Shown here one piece after another: positions 15,886 to 23,238 of a DNA stretch of 43,792 bases. Numbering within the stretch: position 1 is the stretch's first letter; each line of letters starts with the position of its first letter. A program made the translations under genes and the position numbers. The notes below the pieces were generated by a model. The model saw only the letters and a program-made list of their open reading frames with translations. It was not told where the DNA came from and searched no databases. Source of the stretch: Acidobacteriota bacterium (GTDB taxonomy: Bacteria > Acidobacteriota > Terriglobia > Terriglobales > Acidobacteriaceae); assembly GCA_021785495.1 (NCBI GenBank), contig JAJYFB010000009.1:1-43792 (forward strand), read 5' to 3'.

Positions 15886-16599
15886 TTATTGGCAGCCATC
15901 GGGGCCAGTCCTGCGGAACCGCAGCAATCGCGCCCCAACCAGAAAGTACCAGAGCGTTGCTCCCAGCGCATTTGCCATTATCAGCGGAAAGAATCCTGTC
16001 AATGATAGTATCCCGGTTACCCCAACGATCACACCGGTCCATGCGCTCGCTTTTCCGAATCCTGCCTTCACCATTGCAATGCTTGCCAGGAACACGCCCA
16101 CTGATGGAATCACGATGATGTAAAAGGTCAGCAGCGGCGTTGCATAGATCGATGCGGCATATTCGGCCGCAGCCAGATAAGTAGCCCGATGAGCATTGTC
16201 GGCTGCGCTCAAGTATTGATGGAAGAGTCCCAGGATAGAAGCGTGATGTGTCCAAGTCACCGCAAGGTCGAGGACGACGAACAGATTCAAGCAGGCAACA
16301 GCTGCCAGAATGAGCTTTGATGCCGCCTTGCTCATCGCAGTCCACAGTGCCCAAGCAACCGGTAGATAAAGGAGGTCGGTTACCACACTAAGCCAGATGA
16401 TTACCCACCATACCGATGTCTTTCCCGGTAGGTAGCGGAACCATCCTTCGCCAGTCACAGGAGGTGCGCCCACCCATGTAAAAAGCGGAATGATAGCCAC
16501 ATAACCAGTGGCAAGAAGCAGTGCCGCTATCCCGCCCCAGAGATAGCACCGCTTTTCCTCGGAAACGTTCGAATCGTTCATCCCAATCGGAATCTTCAT
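15886..16599 (-). CDS. Hypothetical polytopic membrane protein (DUF4386-like layout)
   Basis: 237 residues from ATG at 16599, which has AAGGA about 10 nt upstream; an ATG 24 nt further up and a later one (MNDSNV) are alternatives. Six or so hydrophobic helices span most of the length, for example LWGGIAALLLATGYVAIIPL, VVWWVIIWLSVVTDLLYLPV-like and LLTFYIIVIPSVGVFLASIA. The arrangement resembles DUF4386-type small integral membrane proteins, but I cannot assign a family firmly. The sequence is lower in GC than the flanks. The gene is bracketed by direct repeats R4 and R3, which suggests a transferred unit. No enzymatic residues stand out. Confidence 0.65.
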   Translation of the reverse strand: MKIPIGMNDSNVSEEKRCYLWGGIAALLLATGYVAIIPLFTWVGAPPVTGEGWFRYLPGKTSVWWVIIWLSVVTDLLYLPVAWALWTAMSKAASKLILAAVACLNLFVVLDLAVTWTHHASILGLFHQYLSAADNAHRATYLAAAEYAASIYATPLLTFYIIVIPSVGVFLASIAMVKAGFGKASAWTGVIVGVTGILSLTGFFPLIMANALGATLWYFLVGARLLRFRRTGPDGCQ

Positions 16600-16660
16600 C
16601 GCTTTTTGTTCCTTTGAAATCATACGTTGCGGAAGGTCGGAATGTTCTTGTCCGATTCAC

Positions 16661-16715
16661 AGAGCGCCATCCATTCAGCGTTCTTTGCTGAATGGGTGGG
16701 GCACTCGGCACCCGG
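16661..16715 (+). repeat. Palindromic repeat R3 with GGGGCACTCGGCACCCGGC cap
   Basis: Hairpin CCATCCATTCAGC / GCTGAATGGGTGG (16667-16679 with 16687-16699), then GGCACTCGGCACCCGGC. Same family as R1, R1b, R2 and R4; direct orientation relative to R4. Confidence 0.8.
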
Positions 16716-16962
16716 CCGCTCACAGCAATGGCTGTCCGTTTTGTTGCAGGGATCGCAGCATTTCGAAACGGCCTCCTCATTAGCCTCCAGAACCGGCGCC
16801 GTGTACATTACGAGCGGGTCAGCCGCAGGCGAGCTTGGTCTTCCGCGTCCAAAAAACATACCAAGGGCGCGCGGGGACCACGCAAGGCCGGGGGCGTTGC
16901 AGCGAGCTGGCAAAACAGCTTCTCTTCGGCATCGGTTTGCGGTCCGCCAGGGCGAGGAAGCC
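16716..16962. other. Intergenic stretch without a clear gene
   Basis: Between repeat R3 and the remnant at 16963. GC returns to the local high level at about 16800. No convincing gene, RNA or promoter was found; it may hold the upstream part of the truncated gene's control region. Confidence 0.4.
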
Positions 16963-17166
16963 ATGAAAATCGGGAAAATGGCGGCGATCTTTCTTGCGGC
17001 GCTGGCGCTGGCGGCTCCGCGTGGCCTCTCCGCACAGGCGCAACCTTCTGGCGAGGATGCGCGGAAGAACGCTCTTGCCGCAAGGGCCGCGCTCGACGCC
17101 ATGGGGAAGGCCCTCGGCGGCGAGGCCTGGCTCCACGGCAGAATCGGATGCGGCGAGAGCAGGTAG
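16963..17166 (+). pseudogene. 5' remnant of a secreted protein (ALGG-E/QAWL family)
   Basis: 67 codons from an ATG with GAGGAAG just upstream. Residues 1-24 form a good signal peptide (KIGKMAAIFLAALALAAPRG, cleavage near SAQA). The mature part contains ARAALDAMGKALGGEAWLH, which resembles the opening of secreted acidobacterial proteins (usually 200 or more residues) that begin with an A-L-G-G-[QE]-A-[YW]-L helix. Here the match ends after that helix and the frame stops after RIGCGESR. The remnant abuts the motB 3' end (28 bp). I read it as a truncated gene; a real 67-residue secreted peptide is possible but less likely. Confidence 0.5.
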
Positions 17167-17194
17167 ACGCCTTTGAAAATCGCAGGATTGCGGC

Positions 17195-18145
17195 CTATTT
17201 TTTCTTTTCCGAGAACAGGCCCTGGAACTTGCGCAACATGCCAAAATTTGCGGGTTTTCCTGCCGGTGGCTTGGCCGGCGCGGTCGAAGGTTTGGCCGGT
17301 GCGGCTGGCGGCGTCTGCGCCGGCGCAGGGGGCTTGGCCGCGGAAGAAGAAGCGGGTGGCGCGGGTGCGCCGTCGACCACATGCGCGTGGGCCAGCGACG
17401 GCGGCGTTCCATTGTCGTTGTTTTTGACGAGAATCGTGATGCGGCGATTGGACGAATCGAAGGGATTCTTTGGGTCGCGCAGCATCTGATCGGCGTAGCC
17501 GCGCACCTGCGTCACCTGATCGGCGCGCACGCCGCTTTGCTGCATCAGCCGGCGCGCCGCATTGGCGCGGTCGGCCGAGAGTTCCCAGTTGCTGTAGTCG
17601 GCATTTTTCGAGTACGGCGCGGCGTCGGTGTGGCCCTCGATGAGCAGCTTGTTCGGCAGCGTCTTCAACTCGGTGGCGAGCAGGGCCAGCAACTCCTTGC
17701 CGTCGGGACTCAGCTCGGCGCTGCCGCTTTTGTAGAAGGTGCCGTTCTTGTCCTCCAGTAGCTCGATGCGCAGACCCTCCGGCGTGATGGTGATCTCGAT
17801 CTGCTTGCTCAGCTTTTGCAGATCCTTGCGGGCGGCGATCTCTTTTTCGAGCTTTTCCTTGAGTTGCTGCAACTGCTGCTGATTGGGATCGACTACGGGG
17901 ATTGCGCCGTTGCCCGTGCCCGTCATCGTGGTGCCGAGCAGTGTGGAAACGCCCCTGGGGTCGTTGAAGTAGCCAGCGACGGCCTTTTTCACCGGATCGC
18001 TCTGGCTCATCAGCCAGAGCACGATGAACAGGGACATCATCGCGGTGACAAAGTCGGCGTAGGCCACCTTCCACGCACCGCCGTGATGGCCGCCGTGGCC
18101 GCCTTTTTTCTTGATGACAACGACGGGTTGCGATTTGGCCGCCAT
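17195..18145 (-). CDS. motB: Flagellar motor stator protein MotB
   Basis: A 316-residue stator subunit. A basic N-terminus (IKKKGGHGGHHGG) leads to one helix starting WKVAYADFVTAMMSLFIVLW; Asp31 in AYAD is the expected proton-binding residue. After a plug/linker region comes the peptidoglycan-binding OmpA-like domain (about 145-255) with LIEGHTDAAPYSKNADYSNWELSADR-type residues. The C-terminus (about 258-316) is a Pro/Ala-rich tail (KPPAPAQTPPAAPAKPSTAP) of unknown role, ending KKK. It lies 125 nt after motA rather than overlapping it. MotB and MotA form the ion-driven stator in the inner membrane. Confidence 0.96.
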   Translation of the reverse strand: MAAKSQPVVVIKKKGGHGGHHGGAWKVAYADFVTAMMSLFIVLWLMSQSDPVKKAVAGYFNDPRGVSTLLGTTMTGTGNGAIPVVDPNQQQLQQLKEKLEKEIAARKDLQKLSKQIEITITPEGLRIELLEDKNGTFYKSGSAELSPDGKELLALLATELKTLPNKLLIEGHTDAAPYSKNADYSNWELSADRANAARRLMQQSGVRADQVTQVRGYADQMLRDPKNPFDSSNRRITILVKNNDNGTPPSLAHAHVVDGAPAPPASSSAAKPPAPAQTPPAAPAKPSTAPAKPPAGKPANFGMLRKFQGLFSEKKK

Positions 18146-18192
18146 GGATTTGTCCGCGTCTCTCTTCCGCTACGCCTGCATCGTTCGTCTTT

Positions 18193-18262
18193 CGTCCCTA
18201 GCCCCTAGTCCCTAGTTCCTCGGTCCCTTGGTCCCTTGGTCCCAAGTTCCTCGGTCCCTTTT
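18193..18262. repeat. Degenerate 8-bp tandem repeat between motA and motB
   Basis: About nine units related to GTCCCTAG / GTCCCTTG / TTCCTCGG fill most of the motA-motB gap. No coding role. It may form no stable structure, but could vary in copy number. Confidence 0.75.
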
Positions 18263-18270
18263 CTCCGTTT

Positions 18271-19146
18271 TCACGCCGCGGCTGCTTCCGGGGCGTCCTT
18301 GTTCTTGCAGGTCTTCTCCATCTGGTCGAAGTTCGGGCGGGCGTGGCCGGGAATGGCGCGGCGGCCCATCTCGATGGCGATCATGGGCGCGGAGCCTTTC
18401 AGAAAGCCGAGCAGAATCACGCGCAGTACGTGCAGATACTCGTTCTGATCGTCGGCGATCTTGCGCATGTTGGCGGCCAGCGGGCCGACCACGCCGTAGC
18501 AGAGCAGGATGCCGAGAAAGGTGCCGACCAGGGCGGCGGCGACGTGCTTGCCGATCTCTTCGGGCGGTCCGCCGAGCGAGCCCATGGTGATGACGACGCC
18601 CAGCACGGCGGCGACAATGCCCAGGCCGGGCAGCGAATCGGCCACGGTGGTTAGCGAATCGCAGGGCTGTGCGGCCTCGTGGTGATGCACCTCCATGTCC
18701 AGCTCCATCATCTGGTCCATGTCGAAGGGTTCCACGCCGCCGGTGATGGCCGTGCGCAGCGTGTCGCAGACAAAGTCCCGCGCATGATGATCGTGCAGAA
18801 AGTCGGGAAAGTTCTTGAACAGCGCGCTCTCGGCCGGTTTCTCCACATCCATCTCGACGGCCAGCAGTCCCTCTTTTCGTACTTTATTGAGGAATTGATA
18901 CATCATTTTGAGCGTGCTCAGGTAGCGAGCCTCGGTGTACGGAGAGCCCTTGAGCAGAGCCATCAGGCCGTTGGCGATGGCCTTGAGAATGCGCATGGGA
19001 TTGGCCACCAGCAGGGTGCCGGCGGCCGCGCCTGCAATAATGAGCAGCTCGGCGGGCTGGAGGAGAACGAGCATGTGCCCCTTCTCCATCAGAAACCCGC
19101 CGATGATGGCGGCAAAGACAAGGAAGATGCCTACGATGGCAAACAC
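18271..19146 (-). CDS. motA: Flagellar motor stator protein MotA
   Basis: A 291-residue inner-membrane protein with four helices. The GTG at 19146 is chosen because AGGAGG sits 7 nt upstream and because the protein then starts with the first helix (VFAIVGIFLVFAAIIGGFL). Characteristic sequences: LLIIAGAAAGTLLVANP (helix 2); the cytoplasmic loop with FKNFPDFLHDHHARDFVCDTLR; SLPGLGIVAAVLGVVITM, with the conserved Pro of the ion path; and TFLGILLCYGVVGPLA (helix 4). The start overlaps the preceding PAS/GGDEF-like gene by 16 nt, so the genes are likely co-translated. The rest of the flagellar system is not in the window. Confidence 0.96.
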   Translation of the reverse strand: MFAIVGIFLVFAAIIGGFLMEKGHMLVLLQPAELLIIAGAAAGTLLVANPMRILKAIANGLMALLKGSPYTEARYLSTLKMMYQFLNKVRKEGLLAVEMDVEKPAESALFKNFPDFLHDHHARDFVCDTLRTAITGGVEPFDMDQMMELDMEVHHHEAAQPCDSLTTVADSLPGLGIVAAVLGVVITMGSLGGPPEEIGKHVAAALVGTFLGILLCYGVVGPLAANMRKIADDQNEYLHVLRVILLGFLKGSAPMIAIEMGRRAIPGHARPNFDQMEKTCKNKDAPEAAAA

Positions 19147-20057
19147 GGCGAGTCCTCCTGCGCGCGGTCTTCGGAACCGGCTCGCGCTGCGATTGTGGCC
19201 CGGTTGCCGCCCTCCCGGATGCTGTTTTCCATGGCTTCGCGGGCGCGGCGAAGCAGATCGGCGAGATTTTCGTGGCTGTCGCTGGCGGCCTGCGCCGCGC
19301 CGATGCTTGCGGTGAGCGAGACACGGTCGCCCCACCAGCGGAAATCGGCCGTGCGCGCCAGTCCCGCAAGGGTTTTGGCGTGTTCGGCCAGCATCTCCTC
19401 GCTGCGCTCGTGGGCGATGACGAGAAATCCGTCGTTCGACCAGTAGCCGATCTCCTCGCCGGGGCGCAGCCCGTGGGCCAGCGCGTAATAGACTTTTTCG
19501 AGCATCGACTGACAGGCCGCAGAGCCGTGCGTCTTGCGCAAGGGCTGCGCCTGATCGACGGTGATGCGCAGAACGCCCAGCGGCGCACCGCCTCGCCGGA
19601 AGTCGTCGTACTCGATCTGCAGCCGTTCCAGCAGATCGGCGCGCGCCCCCTGCTCATCGGCCGCGCCGCCATCCTGGCTCTTTGGCAGAGCGTCCAGGCT
19701 CTCGACCGGATGAAAGACCACGGCGGCTCCGATGCGCTCGCCCAGCCCGTTGTTGAGCGTCAGCGCGTTGACGATGACGGGCACCACATGTCCAAATTTG
19801 TGACGGAACTGCACAACCGACCGGCGGCTCTCACGTTGCGCCTCCCGGGGCGTCAGCGGACTGGGCGCGCTCCCGCTCTCCAGCAACGGCTCCAGTCCAT
19901 CCGGGGCCGGGTGGCCCATCAAGTCGATGCCTGCATAGCCCGTGATGCTTTCAGCCGCCTGATTCCAGAACACCGTCTCTCCCGCGTGGTTCAAGAGCCC
20001 GATGCCGTCGGGCAGCGTATCGAGAGCCGCTTCGAGTAGTTCCATGCGATCCGTCAT
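19131..20057 (-). CDS. PAS domain protein with degenerate GGDEF domain
   Basis: 308 residues from ATG at 20057, preceded by GGGAGG. Residues about 5-125 form a PAS sensor (ALDTLPDGIGLLNHAGETVFWNQAAESITGY and a following VVPVIVNALTLNNGLGERIGAAVVF). Residues about 145-290 have the fold pattern of a GGDEF domain (LRITVDQAQPLRKTHGSAA..., WWGDRVSLTASIGAA), but the active-site loop reads SNDGF in place of GGDEF. The Asp is kept but both Gly and the Glu are lost, so diguanylate cyclase activity is unlikely. It could bind GTP or c-di-GMP, or act as a scaffold. It heads the motA-motB unit and overlaps motA, suggesting control of motor function. Confidence 0.8.
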   Translation of the reverse strand: MTDRMELLEAALDTLPDGIGLLNHAGETVFWNQAAESITGYAGIDLMGHPAPDGLEPLLESGSAPSPLTPREAQRESRRSVVQFRHKFGHVVPVIVNALTLNNGLGERIGAAVVFHPVESLDALPKSQDGGAADEQGARADLLERLQIEYDDFRRGGAPLGVLRITVDQAQPLRKTHGSAACQSMLEKVYYALAHGLRPGEEIGYWSNDGFLVIAHERSEEMLAEHAKTLAGLARTADFRWWGDRVSLTASIGAAQAASDSHENLADLLRRAREAMENSIREGGNRATIAARAGSEDRAQEDSPCLPS

Positions 20058-20662
20058 CGAAGCCTCCCCGGGGTTGGCGTCTCTTTGCGCGCCATTGCGC
20101 ACGCGGAACGCAATGGCGCACGCGGAACGCAATGGCGCACGCGCCTGGAACCGCACCTCTTTTTCTCCATCGGCGTTCGGCGCAAGAACTTCATCCCTGG
20201 GAATCGCACGGAGAGATTTTTCGTGTGGAAAATGGAGCGGAGAACCGGAGAAATCCAGGAGACCGGCGGAAGAAACGATTTTCAAGGGGCCGGATCGCGC
20301 GCCGGGGCCGGGCTTGACCCCATCGAGAAGCCGGAAACCCGGTTCGGATCACTTCTCCGGCACGCCAATCCGGCAATGCGCCCGTTGCCCGGAACTTTTC
20401 CTCGCAAACGATTTTCGCCGCATCTCACCGGGGCAGGACTGCTTCCGCAAAATTGACGCATCCGCGCCCCTTGCAACATCCTGGAACGAATCCGGCAAGA
20501 TGGGGCGCGATCAAGCCGTGAGCCGTGCAGGCAGCCGGATCGTGCAGGCAATCGGGTATGGACCGGGGATTTCGCTGCTGAGCCAGCTTTGCGTTCGCGA
20601 TCGGCGCGTTCCTCCCCGCAGTGAGTGGCATGGAGCGTCTACACTGTTTCTTGCGTTGATCG
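20058..20662. other. 605-bp divergent intergenic region
   Basis: Between the minus-strand PAS/mot unit and the plus-strand lipid A genes. It contains the 19-bp tandem repeat and a TACACT -10-like box (20640-20645) ahead of the acyltransferase. I see no sigma-28 or sigma-54 promoter and no convincing gene; open frames here lack codon bias and recognisable sequence. Confidence 0.45.
20097..20143. repeat. 19-bp tandem repeat, about 2.5 copies
   Basis: GCGCACGCGGAACGCAATG at 20097-20115 and exactly again at 20116-20134, followed by a partial third copy. Short unit, non-coding. Confidence 0.85.
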
Positions 20663-21562
20663 ATGCGAGAGACTCTGGAGTACGGGCTGGTCCGGGCCGT
20701 CGCCGGCGCTCTGGGCCTTTTGCCCAGAGCGCTGGCTCGCCTTGCGGCGCGCGCACTTGCCTTTGCCGTCTATTGCGGTCTGGGCAGGCTGCGGCGCGTG
20801 GGCGTGCGCAATCTTTCGCTGGCGCTGCCGGAGCTTTCGGTCCAGGCCAGAAAAAAAATCCTGCGCGGGGTCTACGTCCATCTGGGCTGGCAGCTTGTCG
20901 AGTTCTGCCGCATGACGCGGTATACGCCCGAAAACACCCGCGGCTGGATGCGCACCGAAGGTATGGAGCATTACCTGGCGGCCAGGGCCCGCGGCAAAGG
21001 CGTGCTCATCGTCACCGGCCACCTGGGCGCCTGGGAGCTTTCGGCCTTTTATCACTCGCTCGCGGGCCATCGGATGGGCATGATCGCGCGCCGTCTCGAC
21101 AACCGGCGGCTCGATGCCTATGTCAACGGGGTGCGCTCGCGGCACGGCAACTTCATGATCTCAAAAGACGACTTCGGCCGCGGGCTTTTGAAAGCCATTC
21201 ATGCCGGCCAGACGGTGGGCATCCTGATGGACACGAACATGACGCCGCCGCAGGGCGCATTTGTGCCGTTTTTCGGCATCGCGGCCTGCACGGGGACGGG
21301 CCTGGCGCACATCGCCCGCCAGACCGGAGCCGCCGTGCTGCCGGGCTTCATGCTCTGGGAGCCGGGCGAGCGCCGTTACGTGCTGCACTTTGGTCCGGAG
21401 ATCGAGATTCCGCGCACGGCCGACCGCGCCGCCGATATTCTCGAAGGCACGCGCCGCGCCACGGCTGCGATCGAGGCGTGGATTCGCCGCTATCCAGACC
21501 AGTGGCTCTGGATTCACCGCCGCTGGAAGACCCGCCCGCCGGGCGAGCCGGGACTGTACTGA
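20663..21562 (+). CDS. LpxL/HtrB-type lipid A acyltransferase (lysophospholipid acyltransferase family)
   Basis: 299 residues. An N-terminal hydrophobic segment (LVRAVAGALGLLPRALARLAARALAFAVYCGL) anchors it in the inner membrane. The catalytic H-x4-E motif is TGHLGAWEL with His120 and Glu125. Further family features are the run VGILMDTNMTPPQGAFVPFFG, which matches the substrate-side D-x-N/Q motif, and the ending PDQWLWIHRRWKTRP. It should transfer an acyl chain to a lipid A precursor. Adjacent lpxD supports this. Which acyl position it uses (LpxL or LpxM role) cannot be told. No Shine-Dalgarno is evident before the ATG. Confidence 0.9.
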   Translation: MRETLEYGLVRAVAGALGLLPRALARLAARALAFAVYCGLGRLRRVGVRNLSLALPELSVQARKKILRGVYVHLGWQLVEFCRMTRYTPENTRGWMRTEGMEHYLAARARGKGVLIVTGHLGAWELSAFYHSLAGHRMGMIARRLDNRRLDAYVNGVRSRHGNFMISKDDFGRGLLKAIHAGQTVGILMDTNMTPPQGAFVPFFGIAACTGTGLAHIARQTGAAVLPGFMLWEPGERRYVLHFGPEIEIPRTADRAADILEGTRRATAAIEAWIRRYPDQWLWIHRRWKTRPPGEPGLY

Positions 21563-21664
21563 CCGGAGGCAAGCCTGCCTGGGCGCGGGCTATTTCCGGC
21601 CCGCAGGCGAGGTTGCATCGGCAAAACCGCAGAAAAGAAACACGCGCAAACCGGGAGAATTCGC

Positions 21665-22699
21665 ATGACGCTCGAACAACTGATGGAGATTCTGGGCGGC
21701 CAACTCGCGCAGGGCGATCCGCGCAGGGAGATTCGCGCCGTCAACGCTGTCGCGCAGGCTGGCGCGGAAGATCTGGTCTTCGCCGAGGACGCCGCGGCCG
21801 CTGCCGAGGCGCTCGATTGCGCGGCCGGCGCGGTGGTGCTCAAGGCCGGCCTCTTGATGGCCGATTCTGGCCGCGCGGCCTCTATCGCCGTGGTCGAGGA
21901 CCGGCAGCCGCGGCTCTGGTTCGCGCGTGCGGCAAAGCTGCTTGCGCCGCCGCTGCCGGTCGAGGGCGTGCATCCGGCGGCGGTGCTGGGCGCGGGCGTG
22001 GAACTGGGCGCGGGCGTCACCATCGCCGCCTGTGCGGTCGTCGGCGCGGGCGCGGCCATCGGCGCGGGCACGCGCATCGAAGCTGGCGCGGTGGTCGGCG
22101 CGGGCGTGCGCATCGGCGAGAACTGCCGCATCTATCCGCGCGTGGTGATTTATCCGGGCGCGACCCTCGGCCATCGCGTCGTCGTTCACGCCGGGGCGGT
22201 TCTGGGCGCCGACGGCTTCGGCTACGTGCGCGACGCCGCGACCGGCGTCTACACGCAATTTCCGCAGCAGGGCGCGCTCGTCGTCGAGGACGACGTCGAG
22301 ATCGGCGCCAACACCACCATCGATCGCGGGGCGCTGGCCGAGACGCGCATTCGCCGCGGCGTCAAGTTCGACAATCTGGTTCATGTGGGCCACAACTGCG
22401 ACCTCGGCGAGGATGCGATTCTGGTGGCGCTGACGGGCGTCTCCGGGTCGAGCACGATTGGCCGGGGCGCGGTGCTGGCCGGGCAGGTGGGCATCGGCGA
22501 CCACGTGCGCGTCGGCCCCGGCGTGATTCTCGGTGGACAGGCCGGCGTCTTCAGCGGCAAGTCCGTGACGAACGACGGCCTCAAGCCGGGCACGGTCCAC
22601 TGGGGCACGCCGGCGCGGCCGCTCCCGCAGGTTTTGCGCGAACAGGCCACGCTGGCGCGGCTGGCCAAGCGGCCGAAGGGCCGGGAACGCGGGGCGTAG
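21665..22699 (+). CDS. lpxD: UDP-3-O-acylglucosamine N-acyltransferase
   Basis: A 344-residue lipid A biosynthesis enzyme that adds the N-linked hydroxyacyl chain. Domains: an N-terminal uridine-binding domain (1 to about 100, with EDLVFAEDAAAAAEAL and LWFARAAKLL); a left-handed beta-helix of hexapeptide repeats (about 105-300, e.g. LGAGVELGAGVTIAACAVVG); and a C-terminal helix (LPQVLREQATLARLAKRPK). The catalytic His is in HVGHNCDLG (His243). ADGFGYV and IDRG(A/T) are also present. Located 102 nt after the LpxL-type gene, so the two are likely co-transcribed. Confidence 0.97.
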   Translation: MTLEQLMEILGGQLAQGDPRREIRAVNAVAQAGAEDLVFAEDAAAAAEALDCAAGAVVLKAGLLMADSGRAASIAVVEDRQPRLWFARAAKLLAPPLPVEGVHPAAVLGAGVELGAGVTIAACAVVGAGAAIGAGTRIEAGAVVGAGVRIGENCRIYPRVVIYPGATLGHRVVVHAGAVLGADGFGYVRDAATGVYTQFPQQGALVVEDDVEIGANTTIDRGALAETRIRRGVKFDNLVHVGHNCDLGEDAILVALTGVSGSSTIGRGAVLAGQVGIGDHVRVGPGVILGGQAGVFSGKSVTNDGLKPGTVHWGTPARPLPQVLREQATLARLAKRPKGRERGA

Positions 22700-22727
22700 C
22701 CGCTGGTCCATGAGCGCGCCTTCCGCC

Positions 22728-22765
22728 TTGCATACTTATTCATGGAAGATGTATATTTATTCAAG
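22728..22765 (+). promoter_or_regulatory. Tandem ARG boxes overlapping the arginine operon promoter
   Basis: Two ArgR operator-like sites, TTGCATACTTATTCATG (22728-22744) and ATGTATATTTATTCAAG (22749-22765), start exactly 21 bp apart, the spacing of classic ARG box pairs. The second agrees with the Bacillus-type site ATGAATAAAAATTCAAG at 13 of 17 positions. They cover a -35 TTGCAT (22728-22733) and a -10 TATATT (22752-22757), so ArgR with arginine would block the promoter. The region is AT-rich against a GC-rich background. Confidence 0.8.
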
Positions 22766-22776
22766 CACGTCCGCTC

Positions 22777-23238
22777 ATGAAATCCCTGCGTCTGAACGCA
22801 ATCCGCGAAGTGCTGGTCGGCGCACCCGTCGCGAACCAGGACGAGCTGCGCCGCAAGCTGCGCCGCCGCGGCATTCACGTGACCCAGGCGACGCTCTCGC
22901 GCGACATGCACGAGTTGCAGCTCGTGAAGGGACCGCGCGGCTACGCGCTGCCCGGCGGCGAGGGCGCGGCGATCGCCGCAGGCGATGAGGACGATGGGCC
23001 GCCGTCGCTCGGCGAAATGCTCGACAGCCTCGGTTTGCGCGCCAGCCAGGCGATGAACCAGGTGGTGCTGCGCACGGTGAAAGGCGGGGCGCAGCCCGTG
23101 GCTGCGGCTCTCGACGGCGAGGAGTGGCCGGAGGTGGCCGGCACCATCGCCGGCGACGATACGGTTCTGGTGATTTGTACGGACACAAAACAGGCGGGCA
23201 GGGTGGCCGCCCGGTTAAGGACGATTCTCGAGGCATGA
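22777..23238 (+). CDS. argR: Arginine repressor
   Basis: A 153-residue transcription regulator that binds ARG boxes when loaded with arginine. N-terminal winged helix (about 1-70): LNAIREVLVGAPVANQDELRRKL, then VTQATLSRDMHELQLVK with the characteristic SRD of the recognition helix. C-terminal oligomerisation/arginine-binding domain (about 85-153): NQVVLRTVKGGAQPVAAALD and GTIAGDDTVLVICTD, where the GDDT loop contacts arginine. It is the first gene after the tandem ARG boxes, so it should control itself and the operon. The leader is very short (about 12 nt if the -10 is right). The stop overlaps the argC start (ATGA). Confidence 0.97.
   Translation: MKSLRLNAIREVLVGAPVANQDELRRKLRRRGIHVTQATLSRDMHELQLVKGPRGYALPGGEGAAIAAGDEDDGPPSLGEMLDSLGLRASQAMNQVVLRTVKGGAQPVAAALDGEEWPEVAGTIAGDDTVLVICTDTKQAGRVAARLRTILEA

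Noticed and set aside
18193-18262. CRISPR array
   Set aside because: Units are 8 bp, contiguous and degenerate, with no spacers.
20085-20456. 123-codon frame in the PAS-acyltransferase gap
   Set aside because: It starts inside the 19-bp tandem repeat and has no Shine-Dalgarno, codon bias or recognisable sequence.
20002-22713. Very long open frame on the plus strand across the lipid A genes
   Set aside because: It is an off-frame shadow, Arg/Gly-rich and without domains; the true genes are the LpxL-type acyltransferase and lpxD.
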